Positions 10,723 to 20,259 of a stretch of DNA of 24,982 bases are shown piece after piece; position 1 is the first letter of the stretch; every line of letters starts with the position of its first letter. The translations under genes were made by a program, and so were the position numbers. This DNA comes from Catenaria anguillulae PL171 (Eukaryota; Blastocladiomycota; Blastocladiomycetes; Blastocladiales; Catenariaceae). The notes beneath the pieces are model-generated. The model did no database searches. It was not told where the DNA came from and worked only from the letters and a program-made list of their open reading frames with translations. Location of the stretch: assembly GCA_002102555.1 (NCBI GenBank), contig MCFL01000332.1, positions 1 through 24,982 on the forward strand. The letters are read 5' to 3'.

Positions 10723-12411
10723 TGCGATTTTGTCCGACTCGGAGTGTTGGCTGCTTGGTGGATCAGGGTGAGGGTGAGAGTGCTATGTATTTTTGCACTA
10801 TGAGCCCGAGCTGAGAATTCGAAGCGCAATTGCATGGAGAATAGAGAAAGGAAGCTCCTTCATTAATTGGAGACTGATACGGCCGCGGCCGTGGCCCCGC
10901 CGTCAGCCCTCGGCCATGCCTCAGTGCAACGGGAATGGCGACACAGTCGCGGTGGCGGAAAAGTTCATCTGGATCTGGGAACAGCTTGGTCGAGGCTCCT
11001 TCCCATGGCAATTCCGCAATCCTTCGTTCGCAGATGCGGGATCGACAGACAGTTCCCATCAAGTCAATAGACTGGCCGTCCAAAGTTTTTTTTCGCACAC
11101 TCCCCTCACCCTGAAAGTGACGCACTCTGTCCGTGTCTTGGTCCATTTAGAATGGCACCACTCGGCATACGGTACGCTCATCTCGGACCTCGAACTGTTG
11201 CTCACCACGGAATCCCAACCTCGCTCGCGAATCCTGACGTCCTCTGTCGCGTGCACTTTCCACCACCCGCCCTTCACCTTTTGCTGATCGCCAACCACAG
11301 CGCCATCTGCCCCCATAGCATGTATTTGCCCCCCCCCAGCTTCGACCACCACTGCGTCATGCCAGCCCAGTCCAAGTACCGCCATCGTGTACCTTTTGTC
11401 TACACCGTTTCCACTCTCGGCGGCGCAAGGACTACATTCGCCGGCAAGCACCGAAACGCCAGCTGCTGACCAGCCCGAGCGTGGCCTGCATCCTTTGTCT
11501 CCGAGCACGTTATGCTTCGATCAAGTCCTTCGACAGCAACGAGTATGCTAGATTTCCTTGAGCTTGAGCAGAAGCGCTGGACCAAAAGGCCTAGTATGAG
11601 GGCAGAGGGTGCCGCATCAAAATTGTGAGCCAAGGGGCCGAGATGCGCTCGGATATCAGGTATGAGTCCTTGCATACCATGGATTCAGTTCCGCGTATAC
11701 CTTTCTTCTTTCTGGCCGCAGGTTGTGGATGAGTCGGTCCACAGGACCCGCCAGTTGCCGAAACTGATCGTGCCCCAGCAGGCTCCTCTGGCTCACCTTC
11801 GATCCTGAAGCATGGTGATTGGCAGCCTGCACGGTTTCAAGGGTAAAGGCAAGGGCGAGGAAGGAAGCTGCGACCCGTTAACCCAGAAGAATGTGCGAGG
11901 CACCGTGGGCCGCTGCCGGCCGTAGGCATACAGCGCGCTGGGAAGAAGGGTCGCGGCCAAAGGATCAAGAGACAATGTGTGCGTACCGGCAAGTATACCG
12001 GGCAGTGCATCAGGTCCAGAGTCCCCGTTCTACGGAGCGGGATGTGGTGGGTGGGGTGGCCCACATCCATCCAGCGACCAGCGCGGAGAGAAAGACACAA
12101 GTGCAAATATGGAGGCAATGGCAGACAACGGAACGCCGTGCGGACCTCCGATCCAACACAACGACAAGCCGATCTTTCGAGTCACTTAAAGTCGACACTT
12201 TGACCAAAAAGTGCATGAATGAAGTACGACAGACTTGTCCCGCACGGCACATCGACCCAGAAGACCCAAAGACTAAGGGACTCACCGCAACGGCCTTCCA
12301 CTCCCCGAAAGAACAGACTCGCTCCGCCAAAGTCACTCTGATCCTGTGATCCTGGACTCGGCCCGCCCCTACTGTTCGCGACTGCACCAAAGACCACACA
12401 GCCTGACCGCC
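10723..12411. other. Long divergent intergenic region between EFR3 and DIS3L2
   Basis: This 1.7 kb separates divergent genes and should hold both promoters and leaders. Open frames exist on both strands (for example 10793-11287 plus, 11059-11508 minus and 11891-12349 plus), but none shows a recognisable domain and they overlap one another. A run of C residues lies near 11329, and a short box at 11835-11856 recurs at 3833-3856. I see no tRNA, snRNA or repeat element. The chosen DIS3L2 start at 12412 sits in a good context, GACCGCCATGACC. Confidence 0.5.
11835..11856. repeat. Short dispersed box, copy 2 (similar to 3833-3856)
   Basis: The box TTTCAAGGGTAAAGGCAAGG here matches the intergenic box near 3833 except for a two-base gap. 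CCGTTAA follows at about 11875, as it does shortly after copy 1. Its role is unknown. Confidence 0.3.
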
Positions 12412-15400
12412 ATGACCAACACGGCCACGGGCTTCGGCCACGCAACCGCGCAAGCGCAGGGCCAAGACGACCCGCCGCCCACCCTCTCCTCGGCCGATAT
12501 CCTCAAGCTCCAGATCCAGCACTTTATCCCGCTGCCCACCCCGCATGCCTCCGTCCCTCCCTACGGCTCCTTTGACGACTATGCGGCAAAGTACGACTAC
12601 AACCAGGCCGCCCTCGCCCTGCCCGCTACCGACCCAGACATTGCCACCGTCGGCGCCCTACGCGAGTCCATCTTTCTCCAGGAACGCCGCGAGCAGCTGC
12701 GCAAGATCACGTCGCAGGCCGTAAAGGCTGTTGCGGCTGCTGCTTTTGCGGCCGCCGCGGCCGACTCGTCCACCGGCTGCAGCGAACAACAAGCGTCACC
12801 AAAGGATAAAAAGTCGCCCAAGAAGACGCTCCAATCGGCCCTTGCCGACAAATCCACCACCAACGGCACCCCGTCTTCGTCGTCGGCCGATCGCGAACAC
12901 GAACGCGATCCAATCTTCCCCGAATGGGTCTCTGAATCTGCCCTCAAGACCGGCATCGCCGAAGGCAAGTACATCGTGGGACCGCTGCGCATCAACAAGC
13001 GCTCCACGCTCGACGCCTACGTGTCTGTCGGCGCGGGCGACTCGGAAGAGGAGCGCGACATTCTCATTTACGGCCGCGTTGCACGCAACCGCGCACTTGA
13101 CGGCGATCACGTCGCCATCGAGCTCGTGCCTGCAGCGGCCGTGCTGGCCGAGCGCCTCAAGGTCCATGAGCGGCGCGATGCCGACCGCAAGGCCCGCAGA
13201 TCCAAGACGCCCGACGCATCCGCTCAACAAGCAGGAGTACCGGATCCGACGACACGCCGGCCCCCGCCGGCAGTGGTGACGAGGCCGCGGCCAAACCCGC
13301 CGCCGCCCGCGAAATCGACCCGACACAACCCTGTGGCCGCGTCGTGCGTGTGGTCCGCCGGTCGCTCATGGGCAAAATCATGGGTGCGCTCGCCACGTCC
13401 CGGCCATCGGTTGGGACTCAGCAGCGCGTGTTCAATACAATTGGCGACTTTGCCTGGCTCAAGCCCATTGACCCGCGCCACCCGCTGCTGCGCATTCCAC
13501 GCGATTGCTTACCCGCCGAGTATCTTGTCCGGCCCCAGGATTTCAACGAGTTTTTGTGGTCGGCCAGCTTCACGTCGTGGGATCGCACTGAAGAGTACCC
13601 AGAGGGCACGATCGAGAAGCAGTTGGGCCCCATCGGCGATATTGAGGTGTATCGGGCGGCCATTTACGAGGCAAATTCGGTCATGACGGATCCGTTCAGC
13701 GACGAGTGTTTGTCGTGCTTGCCGCCCGTCCCGTGGGAGATTTCGGATGAGGAGAGGGCAAAGAGGGTCGATTTCACGGGCGAGTGTGTGGTCAGTGTGG
13801 ATCCGCGGGTACGCCTTGAGGTAGTCTTGTTTGCTTTCACGTAATGTTGCTAAGTTGCCCTTCGGTGATTGTGCATGTGTAGACTGCTCGCGATTTGGAC
13901 GATGCATGCCATGTGCGCCACCTCGGCGACGACACGTATCAACTCGGTGTGCACATTGCCGACGTGAGCCATTTCATTCCCGCCGGGTCGGCGCTCGACG
14001 AACGCGCCATGGATGTCGCCACGACCGTGTACTTGGTCGACGACGTACGGTTTTTTCTTTTCGACATTGTCGGCCGAGCTTTTGGTTGCTTATTCCCTTC
14101 ATTATTCAGGTCGTGCCCATGCTCCCACGGTTACTTTGCGAAGATTTGTGCTCCCTCAACCCGGATGTCGAACGGTGCGTTCCCGCTCAACACCTTTCTG
14201 AATCCCCTGACCTAAATGCACGTGCTGACGTTGAGATCTCGCCCATCCAACAGCCTCGCCTTCTCGGTCGTATGGACCATCCGCTTTGACCAACTCAGCA
14301 ACTCGATCGAGTTTCTCGATACACAGTTTTGCAAGTCCATTATCCGGTCACGGGCCAAGCTGGCCTACGAGCAAGCACAAGAAATCATTGACGGCAAGCC
14401 GCTCGAGATTGAAGTCGACTGCGCCGAGCAAATCGAGCAATCGATTCGGTTGCTGTACTCGATTTCGGCGTGCTTGCGGTCCAAGCGGTTTGAGAATGGC
14501 GCCGTGTCTATGAATTCACGTACATTCATGTTTTCTCACTGTTCATCATTATTTTTTGCCTTTTTTTGACTCACTACCACACGAACGTGTTCATCGTTTT
14601 CATAGCCAAGCTCTCATTCTTGCTCGACGACTCATCCACACCGATTGCCTGCCAGCCCTACGTGATCCGCGACTCCAACCGCATGATTGAAGAGTTTATG
14701 CTGTTGGCCAACGAATCGGTGGCGAAAAAGATCTACTCGCACTTTCCACACTTGGCCCTTCTCCGCCGACACCAACCGCCCTCGTTCCATCCAATCAAGG
14801 ACCTCAAGCACCGTCTCACAGGGTGTGGCGTCGACCTGGACGCCTCGTCCTCATACAACCTGCAACAATCGCTCAATGCGATCCAAGACCCGACTGTGCG
14901 GTCGCTCGTGCGGTCACTGTGTGTGCGCGCAATGAAGCGCGCAGAGTACGTGTGTGTGGATGAGATGAAAGAAGAGGCGCTCAGGCACTATGCGCTTGCC
15001 ATGGACCACTACACACACTTTACGTCGCCCATTCGCCGCGCAGCCGACATTGTGGTGCACCGGCTCTTGTTTGCGGCCATTGAGGGAACGGCCCCGCCGT
15101 CCACTTTGGACACGATGCGCGTCAAGTCCATTGCGGCCACATGCAATGGCAAGAAACAATTGTCGCGCGTGGCACAGGAGGCATCGGGCCTGCTCTTCTT
15201 GTGCTTGTTTCTCGAGCATCGTGTGCCCAAAGATCAAGTGTTTGTTGCATACATCACGGCAGTCAAGGAGCAGCTCATTGAGCTGCATGTGCCGTGTTTT
15301 GGCATGGATAACAGGATCTTTTACGAGTCGTTCACGGCGCGCACGAGCTTTGATGCAAAGAGTATGCGCGTGTCATTCCGATGGCCTGTGTCGGGCAAGC

Positions 15401-15609
15401 AGACAGAGTGGACCGTGTTTCAGCAGATTCAGGTCACGTTGCGGCCGGATTTGAGCAAGGCGATCCCAGAGATTGTTGTTTTGCCGGTTGAGGAGGACAA
15501 GGACAAGAGCAAAAGGGCGGTCAGGGAGTCGAGCGAGCTGGCGCCGCCGGCATTGTTGAGGGTGCCGACGGGCACGTTTGGGCCATTGGACGAGGGCGAG
15601 GATGTGTAA
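12412..15609 (+). CDS. DIS3L2: DIS3L2-type 3'-5' exoribonuclease (RNB family)
   Basis: RNase II/RNB enzymes of the DIS3L2 group degrade (often oligouridylated) cytoplasmic RNA without the exosome; the fungal member of the group is Ssd1. Exons are 12412-13808, 13883-14044, 14110-14174, 14254-14519 and 14606-15609, about 964 aa. There is no PIN domain. A disordered Ala/Ser/Lys-rich N-terminus is followed by cold-shock-type domains (from about residue 170: [20 protein letters not shown], then [14 protein letters not shown]) and the RNB domain. The catalytic motif [12 protein letters not shown] is split by intron 1 and keeps every Asp. [43 protein letters not shown] and HFTSPIRR are also family hallmarks. 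A C-terminal S1-like region ends at TAA. The frame slips once at about 13200-13250, where exon 1 is one base short of phase; a sequence error or real indel is likely, since both sides are conserved. An AATAAA follows at 15751. Confidence 0.9.
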
Positions 15610-15750
15610 GTGGCCGTAGCCTAACATGTACATGTCGCGAGCGTGTTGATTTGCTTTGCTGGTGGACGTGATTCTGTTTTTGTTGGGAAATGGGTGATTT
15701 CTGTTCCTTATCTCGCATTGCTTGTTCGTGGTCTTTGTCTTCATGTTTTC

Positions 15751-15756
15751 AATAAA
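15751..15756 (+). terminator. Polyadenylation signal of the DIS3L2 gene
   Basis: AATAAA lies 142 bp after the DIS3L2 stop on the same strand, in AT-richer sequence. Confidence 0.6.
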
Positions 15757-16037
15757 GCTCATGCACGCCGTAATCGAAAGACCAACGAGCCCGAGCACTA
15801 AGGCTCGTCCCTTCTGTGTCTGCCGCTCCCGCCGACCCACAGCATGCCGAGCAGGCCACTGCGCGCCGCTCCATGTCCAAGGCCAAGCCCACGCAGAGAA
15901 AACGGTCGAATTTTGTGGCCGAGCTCGACGGTGCCGCGAATTCTCGGTTTACGGCATTGTCGGGCACCGTACCAACGTCCGAGGCGACAGGAGTGCAGGG
16001 AAGATCTGCATGGAAATGTGCGCGAGGAATCCAAATG

Positions 16038-16043
16038 TTTATT
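16038..16043 (-). terminator. Polyadenylation signal of the INTS9 gene
   Basis: TTTATT on the plus strand reads AATAAA on the minus strand, 215 bp after the INTS9 stop. Confidence 0.5.
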
Positions 16044-16257
16044 GTATCGTTACTTCTATGACTGGTTTTCAATATACATTCCAACATGCAATCCCCGCTG
16101 CGCAAGCGTTTCGATGCTCCAAGCTGGTGTCAACATCCACACCTGCTTCATTTCCACGTCCTTGGACCATCCCGACCTTGCGGCCAATCGGCTTTGCTGC
16201 CTACGAAATATGCCGAAAACCTGGGCCAAATAATGCACGCAAATGAATGTCTTCATC

Positions 16258-18562
16258 TCATGTGCCCAACCTGTGTGGAAACATGCCCGCAACCACCTCA
16301 CCCACGGCGTCCATGACGCTCACATGCACCTCGCCAAACTCCGCCTCCTCGTCAAACTGGACCTCGACCCCACCCTCCTCCGCGTCCCACACTATCCGAC
16401 ACCCAATGTCGGGCACCTCGACCGCCTCTGCATCCGACACAACAACAACAGGATACTTGATCTTGACCCGAAGCTGCTCGCCCAGCGCGCGCAAATCAAC
16501 CGACGGGTGCATGCAGACAAACCGCGGATCGGGCGCATTGGCGGCCGCAGCAGCTTGGTCGGCGGCCGTGGTGATGGGCACCAACTGGTTTGTGTCGAGG
16601 TCCCAGAGGGCGGTTGTGTTGCGGACCGATCGGCCGTCCGGCAGTGTGGTTGCCGGTTGAGTGGCAATGTACGCGGCAAGCTAGTATGAATGTGGGAACG
16701 AGCAAGTGTGAGTCGCGTGGCAAAGAACGTCGAGGGAAACCTTATGGCAGCGAACCTCTTTGCTCATGTGCACCAAATGCAACGAAGGCGGCAACGCCAC
16801 ATGCATCCATACGCCCTCAGAATCTGCGTCTGCGTCGCTCGCATGTGCCACTTGCAGCTGCCGACACGGAATCCCAATACTCTCGACCACACCCCCATAC
16901 GTCTCGGGCACGGGCCCAAGCACCATGAAATGCGGGCGAATTGCCAAGAGAAAGTGCCCGAGCTCAACGGCATTGAGCCGCGGATCGAGCCGGTGAATCA
17001 CAACATCCACGCTGGGGAGCTGTTGCTGTTGCGCTTGCTGCTGCATCATCCACTTGTCTGCGGCCCTCGGGTCCGTGATACACACAGTCACGGGCACCTC
17101 GCCACCGCGACCAATCATCCTTGCCGCCTCAACCGCATCTCCGCGCATAAACCCTTCGTGTCCCGCAATCACAAACACGGCCTTGGGCTCCATATCCCTG
17201 CCTGCTCCTCGTTGCGCATCCAAGATCACGGCCTCAACCTCCGGATCGCCCAGCCCAGAATACGTCCTGAACCGCGCCGCATACTTTGGATCGCTGAGTG
17301 CGCTCGGGAGCATGGGCAGCCTGCCCTCGTGTGTGCGCGCACGCTGGAACGGGTGCAAGTGCTCGGACGACACGTTGACGTACTCGGTGACTGTGTCCAT
17401 GACGGGCGACAGGATCACGACCAAGGTGGATTCCAGGAGGGCTGGGTGCACGTCAAGTGTCCGGCACAGGGCGTGCAGGACGTCAAAAAACACGGGCGAC
17501 GTGACGCTGAGCGGGAAGATGAGTGGGCGGCGAAGGTGCGCGTGGTGTACTAAAGGTTCAAGCGAGGATGCGTGCGTGAGCAGTGTGAGGGTGCCCAAAG
17601 GTCGGCAAGTGTGACATATGTACAGATGAGCTTATCCAGATCACGTAAACTATCGTCCCAGTTGCGCGCCGGGCTGGTCGACAGTGCAGACACAAACAAA
17701 ATGTCGGCAAAGCCCAGTGGGTCAATGTCCATGGGCTCTGGGAATCGCGACGTGCAAGCGCTGGTTTCGCTCAGAATGACGAGCTTTTGGCTGCCGTGGG
17801 TGATGGCAAAGTTTGCGCTGCCAATGGTGAATGCCGAGCTGGCGCATGCGAGTTCAAACCCGGGTGAGAGCAGCTACATACATACATACATACAACCCGT
17901 CAGTTCCTTCGAAAGCATTCCACGTGAATGTGGACGGGAACGGAATACCAAAGTCTCGCCAAACGTGACCACGGTTGCCCGCTCGCTCACACTGTCGAGC
18001 AACTGATACACGGCCTGCACATTGGCCGCGCCCGTGTTTGCCGACGCCACCGACGTGTCCGACAGCCGCGAATGAATGGATTCCTCGAGGCAATGGCGCA
18101 TCAAGTCGAGCGTGGGCCGGGTGGCCAGCACGCGCGTAAACGGAGCAAGGTACAAGTTGTTGCGCGCGAGCGATAAAATCAGGCGCGCGGCAGACATGAA
18201 GTTGGACAGCAAGAGCGTGGTGACATGATTGAGGTCAGATTGGAGCGGGTTGAGCAGGTCTGCGTGATCGGCCGGATTCGCCAGGTCGTTGATGGTGGTG
18301 GTCGAGTGGTGGAGGTTGGAGGCCGAGGCGGGGCGGGGCGTGTGCGCGTGCAGATGAGAATGAGGTTGTTGAGTCGCTGAGTGTGGTTTGGCGGGGTCGA
18401 GGAGTGTGTCGATGAGAAAGGTGTGTGAATCCCAGCGAATGAGGGTCGCGCCCAAGTCGGCATTGGCTATTCATTATTCATTCAGTCAGGTCAGTCAAGT
18501 GAGTCATAGCGGTGTGCTGCATTGCAATGGGGCAAGCGAGCGACTCTACCTTTGAAATCCAT
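16258..18562 (-). CDS. INTS9: Integrator complex subunit 9 (INTS9), inactive beta-CASP partner of INTS11
   Basis: INTS9 pairs with the endonuclease INTS11 in the Integrator cleavage module, which cuts nascent snRNA and other RNA polymerase II transcripts. Five exons (18562-18550, 18466-17949, 17873-17624, 17549-16756, 16680-16258) with introns of 83, 75, 74 and 75 nt keep phase throughout and give 665 aa, close to the ~658 aa of the human protein. In order: ADLGATLIRWDSHTFLIDTL; LLLSNFMSAARL where an active metallo-beta-lactamase has HxHxDH, so the site is dead as expected; SPGFELACASSAFTIGSANF (human SSGYALGSSNW); MDIDPLGFADILFVSAL; PLIFPLSVTSPVFFDVL; FVIAGHEGFMRGDAVE; VVIHRLDPRLNAVELGHFL (human IYCPIDTRLNFIQVSKLL). 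The C-terminal part (VDLRALGEQLRVKIKYPVV) matches the INTS11-binding end. CPSF2 is the main alternative; the DTRLN-like block and the length favour INTS9. Confidence 0.85.
17876..17894. repeat. Tetranucleotide microsatellite inside INTS9 intron 2
   Basis: Four to five tandem CATA units (TATG on the coding strand) lie immediately before the intron 2 acceptor, so the repeat forms the end of the polypyrimidine-poor acceptor tract, ending in GTAG. Confidence 0.7.
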
Positions 18563-18824
18563 CGTGTGCAGTCTGATTTATTGGATGGAGCCATGCAATG
18601 GTCGTTGGAATTATCGTGAGCTGTGAGCGGAGCGGACCTTCATCGCAAAAGAGTTGATGGAGACACAACACGTGATCTCACACGAGTGAAAACGGCACGC
18701 TATGCGGTCACCTCTCGCCGTTGGAAAGGGTCCAATACCATCGAGAGAGGCCGACTTGGCGCAGAAGGCCAACAACGCCACAACGCACTTTTCAATGAAC
18801 TCTCGTATCCATACCACGTAAACC
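18563..18824. promoter_or_regulatory. Short divergent promoter between INTS9 and FAF1
   Basis: Only 262 bp separate the two start codons on opposite strands, so both promoters must lie here or overlap neighbouring transcribed sequence. I see no convincing TATA box or repeated operator. Confidence 0.5.
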
Positions 18825-20049
18825 ATGTCCCTCGACCCGCGCCTCGCCGCCCACGCCGCCTCCTTCTGGGGCTGGTCCGACGACGATGATGACCAGCACA
18901 CGGCCTCCGCCACTTCACGCGACTCGCACTCGGAATCTTCAGACGTTGACCATGACCAAGATGACCCAGCATCTACCCTGATCTCTCACAACCACACGAT
19001 CGACGACATGCGCAGCGACGACGACAACGACGACAACGGCGATGACGATGATGCCATGTCTATGGGCTCTGATGCCCATGGTGATGACGATGCCGGGCAA
19101 GACCTCGATCCAGGGTTCCCAGTCAAACGCACCGTGTCTGCATCCGTACTTGCCGCCAACCGACGAACGGCCGCAACGCCACAAGTGGTTGTTTTTGACG
19201 ATCCCATGGCCAAGGGCACCAACACCTCGGCCGCGTCGTATGGGGCGTTCAAGTCGTTCATGGTACGTGTCTTGTCTTTGTGCTGAGAATTGCCTGTATG
19301 GCAGCGTTGCTCACAAACGCACCGTGTGCAGAGCTCCAAAGTGTCCAAGGTCACTGCGCAGCCCCCACCGCCACCCGTCATGACCGATGCCGAGCGCGAG
19401 GAAGAACTGTACGCTTGTCCGCCCCGCTCGACCCCTCAATCCAAATAATGACTTCAACTCACGGCCCCCATTTCGGTCTGCATCCAGCGAACTCGCCCGC
19501 CAAGACCGCGAACTCGACGACCTGCTGAAAACTTCCAAACTGATTGAACAAGTCGCCGCCGAAGACCTAACTGGCCGCGACCGCCGCAAGTACCAGCTGT
19601 ACAAGCTCGAGGAGCTCGGCATGCACAAAGTCAAATCCAAAATGCCACTGCCCGAGTATCTGCATATATCGGATCGCGACAAGAAGCGCGAGGCTCGCGC
19701 GCTGCAAGTGGCCACGCAAGCCGGACTCGATGTGGGGTCCGTCAAGCGCGGCATGACGTCGGCGGCCGCATTGGCGCGGAATGTCATGGATAAGAAGGCC
19801 TCTTCGTTTGACAAGGTGATTTCGTTTGCCGAGTTTGGCAAGAAGAAGGATGGGAAAAAGAGTGGAGGCGACAGGAGGGAGAGGGGGTTGAAGGCGACCA
19901 ATTTGGGTCGGTTCAAGGATGGCATGTTGGTGTTGAGCAAGCAGGATATTCGCAAGGTGCAGGGTGGTGGCGTGGCCAAGAAGGGTAGCACTGGTGGAAG
20001 CAGGGGTGGCGGCGGTGGGAAAGGCACGGGCAAAGGCAAGCGAAAGTGA
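18825..20049 (+). CDS. FAF1: Faf1/C1orf131-type 40S ribosome assembly factor
   Basis: Faf1 is a nucleolar protein of the small-subunit processome needed for 18S rRNA maturation. Exons 18825-19262, 19332-19408 and 19488-20049 are joined across 69- and 79-nt introns and give 358 aa. The N-terminus starts MSLDPRLAAHAASFWGW and is followed by a very acidic Asp-rich region (about residues 18-90). The middle is charged and helical (ELARQDRELDDLL, LYKLEELGMHKVKSKMPLPE). The C-terminal block, RRERGLKATNLGRFKDGMLV then LSKQDIRKV, resembles the family pattern RDRGLK-x-GR-x-NG-x-hISxxDI. The tail is Gly/Lys-rich, typical of nucleolar proteins. The start is the first ATG of the frame, 262 bp from the INTS9 start. 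The assignment rests on the C-terminal block and composition; another basic nucleolar protein is possible. Confidence 0.65.
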
Positions 20050-20069
20050 AGCCTCTGTTACATCTCCGA

Positions 20070-20075
20070 AATAAA
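20070..20075 (+). terminator. Polyadenylation signal of the FAF1 gene
   Basis: AATAAA lies 20 bp after the FAF1 stop. The convergent CSM1-like gene ends only 210 bp beyond the FAF1 stop. Confidence 0.6.
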
Positions 20076-20259
20076 ACTTGACCTATGTACATGGAATTAT
20101 CTTTCTCGCGACTCGTTTGATTCATGCTTGGAGCGGAGGAGCTTGCGCATTGCGATGAAGAAATACGAGACACAATTCACGGCAAATCATGTTCAACGGG
20201 AAACACAGGCAAACCAAAATTCATGTAAATACGCTCCACAACCCAGGCGCACTCACCAC

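Larger units (their letters stand above)
15610..16257. other. Convergent 3' flanks of DIS3L2 and INTS9
   Basis: Two convergent genes end here, each with its own AATAAA (15751 plus, 16038 minus). The open frames inside (15749-16105 minus and 15816-16061 plus) have no recognisable domain. The DIS3L2 stop overlaps a GTAAGT, so splicing into the 15843-16061 frame is conceivable, but the intron would be more than twice as long as any other here and would skip the AATAAA. Confidence 0.5.

Noticed and set aside
11059-11508. 149-codon minus-strand frame in the EFR3/DIS3L2 gap, with an overlapping plus-strand frame
   Set aside because: Open on both strands, no domain, no splice context. GC-rich DNA readily gives such shadows.
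15816-16061. Basic plus-strand peptide after DIS3L2, possibly an extra DIS3L2 exon
   Set aside because: It would need a 230-nt intron, far above the local size, and it lies past the DIS3L2 AATAAA.
17845-17870. tRNA T-loop-like GTTCAAACCC
   Set aside because: It is coding sequence of INTS9 exon 3 (SPGFEL); no acceptor or D-stem can be folded around it.
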